A stretch of DNA of 51,079 bases from Chitinophagia bacterium (GTDB lineage: Bacteria; Bacteroidota; Bacteroidia; Chitinophagales; Chitinophagaceae), in the NCBI GenBank assembly GCA_021324175.1, contig JAJPJP010000324.1, forward strand, positions 1-51,079, written 5' to 3'. Below the pieces are notes generated by a model. That model worked only from the letters and a program-made list of their open reading frames with translations, was not told where the DNA came from and did no database searches. Made by a program: the position numbers and the translations under genes. Positions 32,729 to 42,189 of the stretch are shown in pieces (position 1 is the stretch's first letter; each line of letters starts with the position of its first letter).

Positions 32729-33886
32729 CTAGGCGTTTGTTTTCTGGATCAGCGCGGAAGGAGTCTGCGCCATAATCCAGAGATCGTATACAAAATTGCA
32801 GTTGTCCGCATAGTCAATGTCAAGTCCAATTCTTTCTTCAGCTGACATTTCTTCCCTACCCCTCTTTTTGATTTGCCACAGACCCGTGATGCCTGCAGGA
32901 GCCATGAAACGCTTTGCCCAATGATCCGTAGTCAGCGTCTCCGCCTCATAAAGTGGGAGCGGACGATTACCCACGATTGACATGTCGCCAAGCAGTACAT
33001 TGAGTAATTGCGGAAGTTCGTCAAGGCTTGTATTTCTCAAGAAAGAGCCTACGCGCGTAATGCGAGGGTCATTATTGATCTTGATAAAAACCGGCCCGCT
33101 TGCGGGGTTCGCATTGTAAAGATTCAGGTGAGAAAAATCGTTGATTTTCTCGTCGGCCCCGATACCCATTGTCCGAAACTTGTAAAAATCAAAAATTTTG
33201 TAGCCCTTACCCGCCCTCTTCGAAACATAAAAAACCGAGCCAGGCGACTCCAACTTGATCGCCAGGGCAATCAGGAGGAACAAGGGGCTTAAAAGGGTGA
33301 GGATGGTGAGAGAAATGATAATGTCAAAAGCCCTTTTCAAAAACATTTGTAAAGATGCCAGGTCTCTTTCCTGGTACACCGGGCCAACCGAAGCCTGCCT
33401 TGACTTAACCTTCTTGAGAAATTGTATCTTCCCGAAGACAAACTTTTCGTGAAAATCATTCAGAAACACAATTTCATCCAGAATTTTGTTTCTCCTGTGA
33501 TAATTAAGTTCTTTTTCAGACAAGCCGGATCCATCCAAAATAAAAGGAATTGAACTCAAAACGGGGTCATTATTCAGATAATGACGAAAATTTCGAATTT
33601 CACCGATGTCAAAACTTGCGTCGCAAAAAATGACCTCGGGAATTACATTATTGTCGTTTTTGAGGGAGCGGGTCAATTCGTTCTTGGTGCTTTCGAGCGA
33701 TTCAAAAGCATGGCCTCTTTTGAAAGAGCCCAACAATTTTTCTACGCTTTCAGTATTCTGACCGATATAGTAAAAACCGTTATTTCTGTAGACTTTGTTC
33801 TCTCTTACAGCATAATAAGACTTGATGCTGTAGTGAGCAAAAGTTTTGTTTTTAAAGGTTGCTTTGGGTAAAAATGTGAACTCCAT
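32729..33886 (-). CDS. Phosphoglycosyltransferase with degenerate receiver-like N-domain
   Basis: 385 residues in two parts. The C-terminal 205 residues are a bacterial sugar transferase (small-PGT fold): a membrane helix after [34 protein letters not shown], catalytic Asp289-Glu290 in [13 protein letters not shown], and GNRPLP. This enzyme loads the first sugar phosphate on undecaprenyl phosphate. The N-terminal 160 residues resemble a response-regulator receiver ([27 protein letters not shown]) but lack the conserved Lys and the acidic pair, so it cannot work as a normal phospho-acceptor. It lies 35 bp after a real receiver gene, which hints at a regulatory partnership. Confidence 0.85.
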   Translation of the reverse strand: MEFTFLPKATFKNKTFAHYSIKSYYAVRENKVYRNNGFYYIGQNTESVEKLLGSFKRGHAFESLESTKNELTRSLKNDNNVIPEVIFCDASFDIGEIRNFRHYLNNDPVLSSIPFILDGSGLSEKELNYHRRNKILDEIVFLNDFHEKFVFGKIQFLKKVKSRQASVGPVYQERDLASLQMFLKRAFDIIISLTILTLLSPLFLLIALAIKLESPGSVFYVSKRAGKGYKIFDFYKFRTMGIGADEKINDFSHLNLYNANPASGPVFIKINNDPRITRVGSFLRNTSLDELPQLLNVLLGDMSIVGNRPLPLYEAETLTTDHWAKRFMAPAGITGLWQIKKRGREEMSAEERIGLDIDYADNCNFVYDLWIMAQTPSALIQKTNA

Positions 33887-33921
33887 ACAAAAGGTTTATA
33901 GTTTCATAATTACGGCATGCA

Positions 33922-34323
33922 CTAATTGGCATTAAAAAAATTCTTGTCGATAACCTGCTTTCTCACCAGGTTATTTACGACTGACAATAGATCAACTGGA
34001 TTAAAAGGCTTCAAAAAATATTTTGATACGCTGTGCTCCAGGCATTTAACCTGAGTTTCCTCGTTGTCAAGGCCGGAAAGCACCAGCAGCGGGATATGGC
34101 CATAAATACCACTTGATGAAAGTTGCTCAACAAGTTCCCAATTTTCCATATCCGGTAACTGCGGATCCGCGATTATTAAATCGGGTAAATTCTTTTTGGA
34201 GAGCCAATACATAGCAGTACAACCGTCAGGCATTGAAATGACCTGGTAGTCTTTACTGAGTATAGTCTGTAGCAAAAAGCGAATAGCTTTGCTGTCGTCA
34301 ATAACCAAAATTTGCTTTTTCAT
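33922..34323 (-). CDS. Stand-alone response-regulator receiver (CheY-like)
   Basis: 133 residues, receiver only, with no output domain. All catalytic residues are present: acidic pair in LVIDDSK (Asp9, Asp10), phospho-acceptor Asp53 (IIADPQLPDM), Ser83 (VLSGL) and Lys105 (FLKPFNP). It should be phosphorylated by a histidine kinase located elsewhere. It is the first gene of the leftward exopolysaccharide arm, upstream of the receiver-like sugar transferase, so it may regulate polymer initiation by protein contact; that is inference. Confidence 0.88.
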   Translation of the reverse strand: MKKQILVIDDSKAIRFLLQTILSKDYQVISMPDGCTAMYWLSKKNLPDLIIADPQLPDMENWELVEQLSSSGIYGHIPLLVLSGLDNEETQVKCLEHSVSKYFLKPFNPVDLLSVVNNLVRKQVIDKNFFNAN

Positions 34324-34672
34324 GGGCAGAAGTGCTTAGTTAAAAAACCAATCTTTCAATAGGCAAATCTTCAGATAAACGGGGCTTACAAAAGGTATTG
34401 GCTTTAACTGACTGCCTTGAAAAGGAAGTAAATTATTTATAGTTTTAATTAGAGCTTGACCAGGCTTTTTGTGCTTTACAGGTATCGGCGTGCGGGATTC
34501 CAAGGGATTTTGTCGATGTCTGTGTGTACGGAAAGGGTAGAAAAGTGAAGTTCAGAGGAATTGAATATCTATGGGACGATTATTCGAGGATAAAAGTAAT
34601 AACAATTTTCAATAAGCCAAATATTGGGCCGCTTTTTTTTGTTAACAACCGTGAATATTTTGTAGTTGCGTG
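34324..34672. other. 349-bp intergenic region
   Basis: Must contain the promoter of the receiver-led operon, though I found no clear leftward TAnnTTTG box. No ORF of coding character, tRNA or strong hairpin was seen. Confidence 0.35.
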
Positions 34673-35866
34673 TTACTGAGCAAGGGCTTGCCGGGCCGCT
34701 TTTTCCCAAAGTACGGATTGCTGTTTCATCATGAATCGCTTAAATCCCAAAAATACCGCCACGTTCATGAACAGGAAATAATAAGGAATATATAATATTT
34801 TGAGCTTAATATTCCGGTTGGCGAAGAGCCAGCCGATGACCGCAGAAAGGTAGAACGCGGCCTGCAAAACCATCAGTAGGATAAAGAGAGGCGATGGCGA
34901 TAGGATTATTATCATGATATTAATGATCACTAAAAAGAGCAGGGCAACGGGACAAAGCGTCCATCGCAAGATCCTGTGAGAAATAAACTGGAAACTTAAC
35001 ACCGGATATTTGAAAACATTAAACAGGCTCCTGAGCATGCCCATCGCCTGGAACGCCCCGGCACAGATCCTGATTTTTCGCTTCTGCTCGTCTTTCATCG
35101 ATGCTGATGATGTCTCTATCGCGTATGCATTTGGTTCATAACGAATTACATATCCTTTCATACATATTTTCAGGGATTGGACAAAATCTTCAATTATGAC
35201 ATCCTTTTCCTCTTTTTCAAATAAATCGGTTCTGACGGAGAATAGTTCGCCGGCGGCACCAACCACCGAATAAAAAGTAGAATCAAGCTTTTTTAGAAAG
35301 GACTCATACCTCCAGTAGAGCCCCTCGCCTATTCCTGCGGCCGTGTCCGTTGCCTGTTTTAGGACTTTTTTTTCTCCTGCGACGCCCCCCACCAGAGGAT
35401 CGGCATAATGCAGCACGATCTCTGCGACGGCTTGAGCGTTAAGGAGAGTATTGGCATCTGAAAAGATGACATAAGGTGTCGAAACAAACTCCATAGCCCT
35501 GTTCATCGCAGCCAATTTCCCCCTGCGTTGCGGTTCGTGCAAAAGCAGAATTTCGGGGTACCTTCGGACAATTTCCGTCGTTTGGTCGCTGGACCCATCC
35601 GTTATAAAGATAATCTTGAGCAAGTCACGGGGATATGATAGTTCGAGGGTGTTTTGAATCTTAGTCTCAATAAATTCCTGCTCATTGTAGGCAGAAACAA
35701 CCAGGGAGACCGGAGGCTGAAACGTCTTGCCTTTATCCACTCGTTCAACACGGCGCCTGGTTAAATTCCTCAGCTTTATCAATAAGAAAATCAACATGCT
35801 ATAACCGGCGTAGCTGTATGCAACCAGGAAAAGACATAACCAGAAAATTATTTTTAACGCAGTCAT
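34673..35866 (-). CDS. Glycosyltransferase family 2 with membrane segments
   Basis: 397 residues from ATG 35866; the upstream 16 in-frame codons look non-coding. N-terminal membrane helix, then a GT-A domain: PVSLVVSAYNEQEF, FITDGSSDQTTEIV, HEPQRRGKLAAMNRA, metal motif SDANTLL (about 130), IEDFVQSL and a basic acceptor segment (KRKIRICAG), followed by three or more membrane helices. It resembles enzymes that build N-acetylglucosamine-type or other exopolysaccharides. Its start region is divergent from the Wzc-like gene (336 bp), and a leader gap of 349 bp separates it from the receiver operon. Confidence 0.85.
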   Translation of the reverse strand: MTALKIIFWLCLFLVAYSYAGYSMLIFLLIKLRNLTRRRVERVDKGKTFQPPVSLVVSAYNEQEFIETKIQNTLELSYPRDLLKIIFITDGSSDQTTEIVRRYPEILLLHEPQRRGKLAAMNRAMEFVSTPYVIFSDANTLLNAQAVAEIVLHYADPLVGGVAGEKKVLKQATDTAAGIGEGLYWRYESFLKKLDSTFYSVVGAAGELFSVRTDLFEKEEKDVIIEDFVQSLKICMKGYVIRYEPNAYAIETSSASMKDEQKRKIRICAGAFQAMGMLRSLFNVFKYPVLSFQFISHRILRWTLCPVALLFLVIINIMIIILSPSPLFILLMVLQAAFYLSAVIGWLFANRNIKLKILYIPYYFLFMNVAVFLGFKRFMMKQQSVLWEKAARQALAQ

Positions 35867-36202
35867 TTTCAATCGATAAAACCAGATATCCCATAAACGT
35901 CCGCCCGGTAACAATAGTATCCTTTTTCGCGGGAAATTTCCAGGTCACCCTGGCGATTTTCTAAATCTTGGGTATTGAACAGCTTCCCGGGATTAAGAAA
36001 AAATAGTCCTATTTTTGACCACACCGTCAAAACCGCGAAAACAGGCCACGAACCGTCAAATTCATCTCGTTATTATGTCTTTTATCAGGAACTGCCGTAC
36101 GTGCCTGGATATAAAACATTTTTTCGGTTGCCACATATTCGGCAATCGCAAATCAGCGTTATACTCATTTAGTTAGCAAAATTGTCAATTTAAAATAGCC
36201 TC
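35867..36202. other. Divergent promoter region of the exopolysaccharide locus
   Basis: 336 bp between two divergent genes. The only strong element is a rightward TATTTTTG box at 36010-36017. If used, the Wzc-like mRNA would have a leader of about 180 nt, which could carry control elements, but no known riboswitch was recognised. Confidence 0.4.
36010..36017 (+). promoter_or_regulatory. Promoter -7 box TATTTTTG for the rightward exopolysaccharide arm
   Basis: Full TAnnTTTG match. No convincing -33 TTG at standard spacing, so moderate support. Confidence 0.35.
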
Positions 36203-38425
36203 ATGGATCTGAATTACCTTTTAAACGCCCTTTTTAAAAAAAAATGGATCATTATTTTTGGTACGCTGGTCGCACTAGCAGCTTCACTTGCCTTCACCTT
36301 TTTCATGAAAAAAAGCTACGTCTCGGACGCACAGTATTCGACGGGCCTCACGCAAACAAGTAAGATTTCATTGCAGACCAGCGAAGTTTTTGATATCAAC
36401 CAGATTGATTTGCGGTTCAACAACGTGGTCGAGACTTTTCAATCTCCAACAGTTGAAGGAATGCTCTCCTATGAACTGCTGCTTCATGATATCGAAGCTT
36501 CCCATCCGTTTCGCCAGTTGACCGCCAGTCAGAAAAAAGATACTGCTTATACACTCGCGGATTTCACAAAAGCGAAAGAGATTCTTCATAAGAAGCTAAA
36601 TTCACTCACGTTACTCAGCAGTTATGATTTTGATGAACGCAGGGTTTGGGACCTGTTGCTGTTATACGAGTATGATGATTATAATCTGTCCAAGAAGCTG
36701 ACCATTGAACGTATTAAGAGTTCAGACTTTCTGCTCGTTGAATTTTCTTCTGAGAATCCGGAATTGAGCGCTTTCGTGGTCAACACGATCGGCGAAAAGT
36801 TCCTGGAATTCTATAACTCGCTGCGATCGGGGGTGACTCACAACGCCCTAGTGCGCGTAGACAGCCTGGCTAAGGCGCAACAGAAAAAAGTCGATAGCCT
36901 CCAGGCCCGTCTTGAGAATTTCCGCGCTAAAAACGGCACTTCAAAGACAGGGGACGTCCAGGCGCAGGCATTGCAAAGCGCATCGGAAGCCAACGCCCAG
37001 TACACAAACGAACAGACGAATTTAAACAAGTTAATTGCCCAACTTGACGCTGTCAACAATCAGCTGGCAACGCTCAATAGTGGGACGACGACCTCATCTA
37101 CGAGCCAGCAAACGAACAATAATGCCGAGATCCTCCGACTAAAAAAAGAAAACGAAAACCTGACGAGCCAGATGGCCGCCAAAGGAGGCAATGATCCCGA
37201 TATCCAGGGTAAGATAACAGCCAACATCAACCGGATTAATGAGCTCTATCAGACTGTCGGCACCACTAATCCAGTGGCCAGTGCAGAACGGATCCAGACA
37301 ACGCGGGAAACGCTTATCATCAAAAAATCCGACTTGCAGGCGGAAATCGAAGCTTCCAGGCAAAACTTGAGAATTTACCTGGATAATGCGGACAAATACA
37401 GAGGTATTGCTAATTCGGGAGGTGGTAGCGAAGTCATCGCAAATGCGTATGAAAATGACCTGAAGTCGGCACAGGATGAGTTGACAAAATACAGAAACAG
37501 CCTGTTTACCTCGCAAGATATCGCGGTCAATCCGGATTTCAATTTCCGCCAGACGCTGATTGGACAGCCTCCAATAAAAGCCATGCCGCTCCACCGGACC
37601 ATTATCGTGGGCGTATCGGCTATATCCATGTTCATTATCGTCTGCCTGATTATCATCGTCCTGGAATTCCTTGATCCATCGCTTCGGAGCCCGTCAATTT
37701 TCCAGCGCGAGACCAAATTAAAGCTATTGACAGTCGTCAACAAAATGGATCTTCTCAAAAAATCCATTAAAGAAAGTTTCGATTTATCCAGCGGTGAATC
37801 ACTAAGCTCCTCCAGCAAAACATTTGTTGAGAGTTTCAGGAAATTGAGGTTCGAACTCGAGAACAGCGGCAAAAAAATCATCTTATTGACCAGCTTGAAA
37901 TCGGACGAAGGCAAGAGCACCCTCCTGGAAGCGCTTGCATACACGTTCAGCATGACCAAGAAAAAAATACTCCTTATTGACTCGAATTTTTCAAACAACA
38001 CACTGACAAGGAAATTTTCAGCGAAACCTACTCTCGAAAATTTCAGCCTTGGTGCACAGGATAACGCGACGGATAAAATTTGGGGCATCACAACGCTGAC
38101 TGATATTGTTAATGTCGACGTCATCGGCTGCAATGAAGGCAACTACACACCTGCTGAGATTTTGCCAAAAAATAACCTGCTGTTCAACCTAAACAAGATC
38201 GGCCAGCACTATGATTTTATTTTCATCGAAGGCGCGTCTTTGGACGATCATGCGGACAGTAAGGAACTGTCAAAGTATGCTGATGGCATCGTCGTAGTTT
38301 ATTCAGCTAAAAATTCACTTGGGGAAATTGACAAAGAGTCTTTACAATTTTTGAAATCATCGACACCCAGTAAATTCCTGGGAGCCATTTTAAACAGCGT
38401 CGAAAACGATTACCTTGATGTCTAG
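36203..38425 (+). CDS. Wzc-like polysaccharide co-polymerase with degenerate BY-kinase domain
   Basis: 740 residues. N-terminal Wzz-type membrane helix (about 15-35), a large periplasmic region with long coiled coils (about 215-450, rich in Gln, Asn and Ala), a second membrane helix (about 465-490) and a cytoplasmic ATPase domain. The Walker A reads SLKSDEGKST (Lys571), where the usual form is PGEGKS/T; the A' Asp593 remains in LLIDSNF, but the Walker B position has Glu676 (DFIFIEG) instead of Asp. The C-terminal tyrosine cluster is absent (one Tyr). It probably sets chain length as a scaffold, with weak or no tyrosine-kinase activity. First gene of the rightward arm. Confidence 0.87.
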   Translation: MDLNYLLNALFKKKWIIIFGTLVALAASLAFTFFMKKSYVSDAQYSTGLTQTSKISLQTSEVFDINQIDLRFNNVVETFQSPTVEGMLSYELLLHDIEASHPFRQLTASQKKDTAYTLADFTKAKEILHKKLNSLTLLSSYDFDERRVWDLLLLYEYDDYNLSKKLTIERIKSSDFLLVEFSSENPELSAFVVNTIGEKFLEFYNSLRSGVTHNALVRVDSLAKAQQKKVDSLQARLENFRAKNGTSKTGDVQAQALQSASEANAQYTNEQTNLNKLIAQLDAVNNQLATLNSGTTTSSTSQQTNNNAEILRLKKENENLTSQMAAKGGNDPDIQGKITANINRINELYQTVGTTNPVASAERIQTTRETLIIKKSDLQAEIEASRQNLRIYLDNADKYRGIANSGGGSEVIANAYENDLKSAQDELTKYRNSLFTSQDIAVNPDFNFRQTLIGQPPIKAMPLHRTIIVGVSAISMFIIVCLIIIVLEFLDPSLRSPSIFQRETKLKLLTVVNKMDLLKKSIKESFDLSSGESLSSSSKTFVESFRKLRFELENSGKKIILLTSLKSDEGKSTLLEALAYTFSMTKKKILLIDSNFSNNTLTRKFSAKPTLENFSLGAQDNATDKIWGITTLTDIVNVDVIGCNEGNYTPAEILPKNNLLFNLNKIGQHYDFIFIEGASLDDHADSKELSKYADGIVVVYSAKNSLGEIDKESLQFLKSSTPSKFLGAILNSVENDYLDV

Positions 38426-38505
38426 AACCGGGCAAAAAAAACCGGAATATAAAGTCGTCGGGCCTGGAGAGCCTTCCGCATTTTAATTGAATTGATGCCA
38501 GATTA

Positions 38506-39702
38506 ATGGAACATAATTTTATCAAGAATAAAGATATTGTACTGTTTACCTTTCAACCGTGGGACTCTGGTATTGGCTTTAATTTTAAGGAGATGGCTTT
38601 TGAGCTTGCGCGTTACAACCGCGTGCTTTTTGTCAATCGCGTCGTTGACAGAAACTCCCTCCTTCGGCAGAAAAAAAGTGAATTAACCCAGGCGAAAGCG
38701 AAGCAGGAGTTAACCCGGGTTGAAGAAAATCTCTGGCTGTACAATCCTGACATTGTCATGGAATCAATCAATTGGATTTCGGTTAATTGGGTCTACGACA
38801 TCATTAACAAGATCAATAACAAACGGCTGGCAACTGCAATTAAACGGGCGACAAAAAAACTAGGATTCGGAGAATTTATCTTCATAAACGACAATGATTT
38901 TTACCGCGGACTATATCAAAAAGAGCTTTTGCCGGGCTGCAGCCATTATATTTTCTATATCCGCGATTTCCTGACGATCCAGCCATATTTCAGGAAACAC
39001 GGCATACGTCTGGAAGAGGAAATTATCAAAAAATCGGATTTGGTCGTCGCTAACTCAGCCTACCTGGCCAATTATGCGTCGCAATGGAATGAAAAGACAT
39101 TTGATATCGAGCAGGGATGCGACCTAAAAAACTATCTTGGCTCTGATTATCCCATGCCCGCGGACCTTGGGCCGATTAAGCGTCCCATCATTGGGTATTG
39201 CGGGGCGGTAACCAGCATGCGACTCGATATCGCGGTTATCGAGCATATTGCACAGACGTTCCCCGAGTACAGCATCGTTTTTGTCGGACCAGTCGATAAG
39301 ATTTTTGAGAAAAGCAGGTTGATGACCTTCGCGAATGTCCATTTTATGGGTTTAAAAAAATTAGAAGAAATTCCTGCTTACATCGCTCATTTTAATATTT
39401 GCATGAATCCGCAAATGATTAATCCGCTGACAGTCGGAAATTATCCTCGAAAAATAGATGAATACCTGGTAATGGGCAAGCCTGTCGTTGCCACAGCTAC
39501 ACTTGCGATGGAAATGTTTCGGGATTATGTCTTTCTGTGCAAAACAAAGGAGGATTATGTTTCCAGCATCAATGATATCCTTTCCAATCGGCGACTTGTC
39601 AGCGAGGATGAAATACAAAGAAGAATGAATTTTGCATTGACGCATAGCTGGGAAAACAGCATTGGCATGCTTGGTGATGCATTTCATCGGGCATTTGGTT
39701 AA
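38506..39702 (+). CDS. Glycosyltransferase (GT1/GT4-like, GT-B fold)
   Basis: 398 residues. N-terminal IVLFTFQPWDSGIGFNFKEM with a Gly-rich acceptor-side loop; the C-terminal half has IIGYCGAVTSMRLDIAVIEHI, IVFVGPVDKI, HFMGLKKLEEIPAYIAHFNI and KIDEYLVMGKPVVAT, which follow the GT4 nucleotide-sugar-binding order including the E-x7-E region. No membrane segment, so a cytoplasmic or peripheral enzyme that adds a sugar to the lipid-linked repeat. Lies 80 bp after the Wzc-like gene and 11 bp before a 34-aa membrane ORF. Confidence 0.85.
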   Translation: MEHNFIKNKDIVLFTFQPWDSGIGFNFKEMAFELARYNRVLFVNRVVDRNSLLRQKKSELTQAKAKQELTRVEENLWLYNPDIVMESINWISVNWVYDIINKINNKRLATAIKRATKKLGFGEFIFINDNDFYRGLYQKELLPGCSHYIFYIRDFLTIQPYFRKHGIRLEEEIIKKSDLVVANSAYLANYASQWNEKTFDIEQGCDLKNYLGSDYPMPADLGPIKRPIIGYCGAVTSMRLDIAVIEHIAQTFPEYSIVFVGPVDKIFEKSRLMTFANVHFMGLKKLEEIPAYIAHFNICMNPQMINPLTVGNYPRKIDEYLVMGKPVVATATLAMEMFRDYVFLCKTKEDYVSSINDILSNRRLVSEDEIQRRMNFALTHSWENSIGMLGDAFHRAFG

Positions 39703-39713
39703 AAAAATTGCAA

Positions 39714-39818
39714 ATGACTGAGAAACAAAATTCGAATAACAAGGGCGCCGAATTCCTATTGACGACGGTATTTATTATATTCCTGATTTTTATATTTATT
39801 AAATTTGTTTTTTACTGA
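39714..39818 (+). CDS. Small membrane protein, 34 aa, in the exopolysaccharide operon
   Basis: ATG 39714 to TGA 39816-39818. The first 14 residues are polar, then residues 15-33 form a very hydrophobic helix of Phe, Ile, Leu and Val. Gaps of 11 bp upstream and 5 bp downstream put it firmly in the operon. I do not know a family. It could stabilise the adjacent polymerase or the Wzc-like protein; that is inference from position. Confidence 0.6.
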   Translation: MTEKQNSNNKGAEFLLTTVFIIFLIFIFIKFVFY

Positions 39819-39823
39819 CCCTG

Positions 39824-41341
39824 ATGAATCACTACAGCTTATCTCACAAAGGTGCTCCCCAAGGCAATTGGTTCAGGCGCAATTTCCTTGAAAAGAAAAT
39901 GAACACGGCTACCGGATTTATCATTGCCGGTTTGTTGGCGATCGGATGCGCATTTTGCACTGCCTTGGTTGATCTTAAAATCGGGCTCGCCTACCTGGGT
40001 ATATTCGTCGTCATCTTTGTCATCGCTTTGTATCTCAGAAATCCACGAGCCGGTCTCTATGTAACAATCGCTTTTTCCGCAATACCCGCTTTGCTTTCTC
40101 GCTTGACTCCTGGGGCTGATTTTCCCTATGGCAGCATAACTGACGGGCTAGCCTATCTGTTATTTTTTAGCGTCATCATTAAGTATAGTTATCGTGCTCA
40201 GATAGACAAGAGATTTTTTTTCAACCCGGTTTCGATTGGGCTGTTAATCCTACTGGTTTATTACGTCCTCGAAGTCACGAACCCAAATATGTTCAGTAAG
40301 CTTGGATGGTTCAGCTATACAAGAAAATATGTGTTGCAACTTTGCTTTTTTTTCAGTTGCTATTGCCTTTTTGATAGTTGGAAGAGGGTCAGGTTTTTTA
40401 TTTATTTCTGGATAATCCTGACAACTATTCTGGCCGCCTATGCCTGCAAACAGCAGTGGTTCGGGCTTGCTGATTTTGAGTGGCAGTGGCTGAACTCGCA
40501 CCCCAAACAGATGGACCTTTATCTTCAATGGGGCCTGCTCCGAAAGTTCTCTATACTGTCTGACCCGGCGGCGTCGGGCGTGTACTTCGCATCGGTGGCG
40601 TCTCAATGCATCATTCTCGTCATTAGGGAAAAGCGCTTCAGATTGAGGTTCTGGTTGGGAATTGCTGCAATGATCAACTTGTTTGCCTACGCCTATTCAG
40701 GAACAAGAACCGCTACATTGATGGTCGTCGCAGGCATAGCATTTTATATGCTAGCCACCATTAGAGAGCGGAGAACACTTGTATTTGCATTTCTGTGTGT
40801 GATTGGGTTCCTGACACTGATGTATATGCCCTTTAGTCCACCAGCTATAGGTCGAATTCGCTCGACTTTTACCATGGGTTCGAAAGATGCGTCCGCGACG
40901 ATCCGTGACGTCAACCGTCACACGGTCCAGCCATACCTTTACCAGCATCCGATGGGTGGTGGTATTTTCACCTGTATCAGCGAAGGAACCAAATATAACC
41001 CGGGGCATTACCTTGAGAAATTCCCTCCGGACGGCGGTTACATGAAAGTCTTTGCCGAGCAGGGATATATTGGATTGGCGATCATGATATTCTGTTATTT
41101 CCTGTTCCTGCGCCATGGTATCCGAAATTACTTCAGGCTCAGCGACAGTGAAATGCAAATGCACGCGATTGGACTGCTCGTTTTGATATTCACCCTCATG
41201 GTCGGACAATATTCGCAAATCTGTATAGGTATAGATCCGGAAACATTTTATTATTTTGGCGCCCTGGTTTTCTTTGTGAAAATGCCGGTACTGGAAGAAA
41301 GGAAAATGAACGAAGTGCCCCTTACTAAAAACAACATATGA
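39824..41341 (+). CDS. O-antigen ligase/Wzy-type polymerase
   Basis: 505 residues with about ten to twelve membrane helices and a large periplasmic loop near residues 340-400 containing HPMGGGIFTCISEG, the typical 'H.lGvG.G' pattern of the O-antigen ligase/WaaL-Wzy superfamily. It polymerises lipid-linked repeats on the periplasmic side. The short N-terminal extension before residue 30 is hydrophilic; an internal start (ATG 39899) is possible. Its last four bases overlap the start of the TolC-like gene (ATGA). Confidence 0.85.
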   Translation: MNHYSLSHKGAPQGNWFRRNFLEKKMNTATGFIIAGLLAIGCAFCTALVDLKIGLAYLGIFVVIFVIALYLRNPRAGLYVTIAFSAIPALLSRLTPGADFPYGSITDGLAYLLFFSVIIKYSYRAQIDKRFFFNPVSIGLLILLVYYVLEVTNPNMFSKLGWFSYTRKYVLQLCFFFSCYCLFDSWKRVRFFIYFWIILTTILAAYACKQQWFGLADFEWQWLNSHPKQMDLYLQWGLLRKFSILSDPAASGVYFASVASQCIILVIREKRFRLRFWLGIAAMINLFAYAYSGTRTATLMVVAGIAFYMLATIRERRTLVFAFLCVIGFLTLMYMPFSPPAIGRIRSTFTMGSKDASATIRDVNRHTVQPYLYQHPMGGGIFTCISEGTKYNPGHYLEKFPPDGGYMKVFAEQGYIGLAIMIFCYFLFLRHGIRNYFRLSDSEMQMHAIGLLVLIFTLMVGQYSQICIGIDPETFYYFGALVFFVKMPVLEERKMNEVPLTKNNI

Positions 41342-42060
41342 AATACATCCTGTTCTTTGTTTTGGCGCTGTCGGGCGTTTCCTTGTTTGCCCAGGTTCGC
41401 CCGCTTAATCCCAGCTCCAATTATCGCCTTAACAGCGACACAGGGAGAATGAGTGATGTCCGTGAAAGACTGGTGCAGCTCGCCTTACAGAACCCGCTTT
41501 ATGAAATTGCCGATCATCATGTCACCATTGCGGAATACAATATCCGGCTTGCAAAAACAAGCTGGCTTGCGCAAATTATCGTGGCAGGTAACCTCAATGA
41601 GTTTTCAATAGATCCGAAGGCTGCCGGAACAGCTTCAGTATACTATCCGAGATACAATTTTGGCATTAGCATCCCGCTCGACATTTTCTCGCGAAGTGCG
41701 AATAATACTAAGATTGCTTACGAAAAATATATGATAGCACAGGCAGAACGCAACGATCGTTTCCGGATGATCAAAGCGGAAATTCTTACCCGTTATGAGG
41801 ATTATGTGCTTTCGAAACAAAAGTTGCAATTCCAATATCAGATTACCAAGAATGCTTTTGAAGCTTACAGTAAAGCGGAAATCGACTTTAAAAACAATTT
41901 GATAAAAATCGAAGATCTGAACGCCTTCAACTCGAAGTACATCGATGAACAAATCAAGCGCCTAGAGCTGCAGCGCAACTATAATATGTCAAAGATTGAG
42001 ATTGAAAAACTCATAGTCGTGAAGCTCGACGATGTCATTTCCGTGGTCGACAAGTTTTAG
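41338..42060 (+). CDS. Half-length TolC-like outer-membrane factor
   Basis: 240 residues with signal peptide (MKYILFFVLALSGVSLFAQ). Pattern and helices resemble the TolC/outer-membrane efflux family: RLVQLALQNPLYEIADHHVTIAEYNIRLAKTSW (the usual 'A...NP......' opening helix), a beta-strand pair in the middle (YPRYNFGISIPLDIFSR), then a long coiled coil. Normal TolC members have two such repeats and about 420-450 residues; here only one is present. Six copies rather than three might be needed to form a channel. Overlap ATGA with the polymerase gene ties it to polysaccharide export. Confidence 0.75.
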   Translation: MKYILFFVLALSGVSLFAQVRPLNPSSNYRLNSDTGRMSDVRERLVQLALQNPLYEIADHHVTIAEYNIRLAKTSWLAQIIVAGNLNEFSIDPKAAGTASVYYPRYNFGISIPLDIFSRSANNTKIAYEKYMIAQAERNDRFRMIKAEILTRYEDYVLSKQKLQFQYQITKNAFEAYSKAEIDFKNNLIKIEDLNAFNSKYIDEQIKRLELQRNYNMSKIEIEKLIVVKLDDVISVVDKF

Positions 42061-42114
42061 TAGAATATTATCTCTTACGGGCGCGAGTCGCAATCAGGCT
42101 TCTCGATTTTTGAC

Positions 42115-42122
42115 TAATTTTG
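42115..42122 (+). promoter_or_regulatory. Promoter -7 box TAATTTTG before recG
   Basis: Full TAnnTTTG match. The transcript would begin near 42128, only about 60 bp before the first ordinary start codon (GTG 42190). Confidence 0.45.
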
Positions 42123-42189
42123 CTTCAAATCTCAACTTATCTACGGTTCAAAGAGCATATTAGAGACGCCCATTGAATATTTAAAGGGC

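Noticed and set aside
42139-42174. Claiming a definite non-standard recG start codon
   Set aside because: Several candidates (ATC, ATA, ATT) exist and sequence alone cannot decide, so the annotated start was kept at GTG 42190 and the problem reported as a finding.
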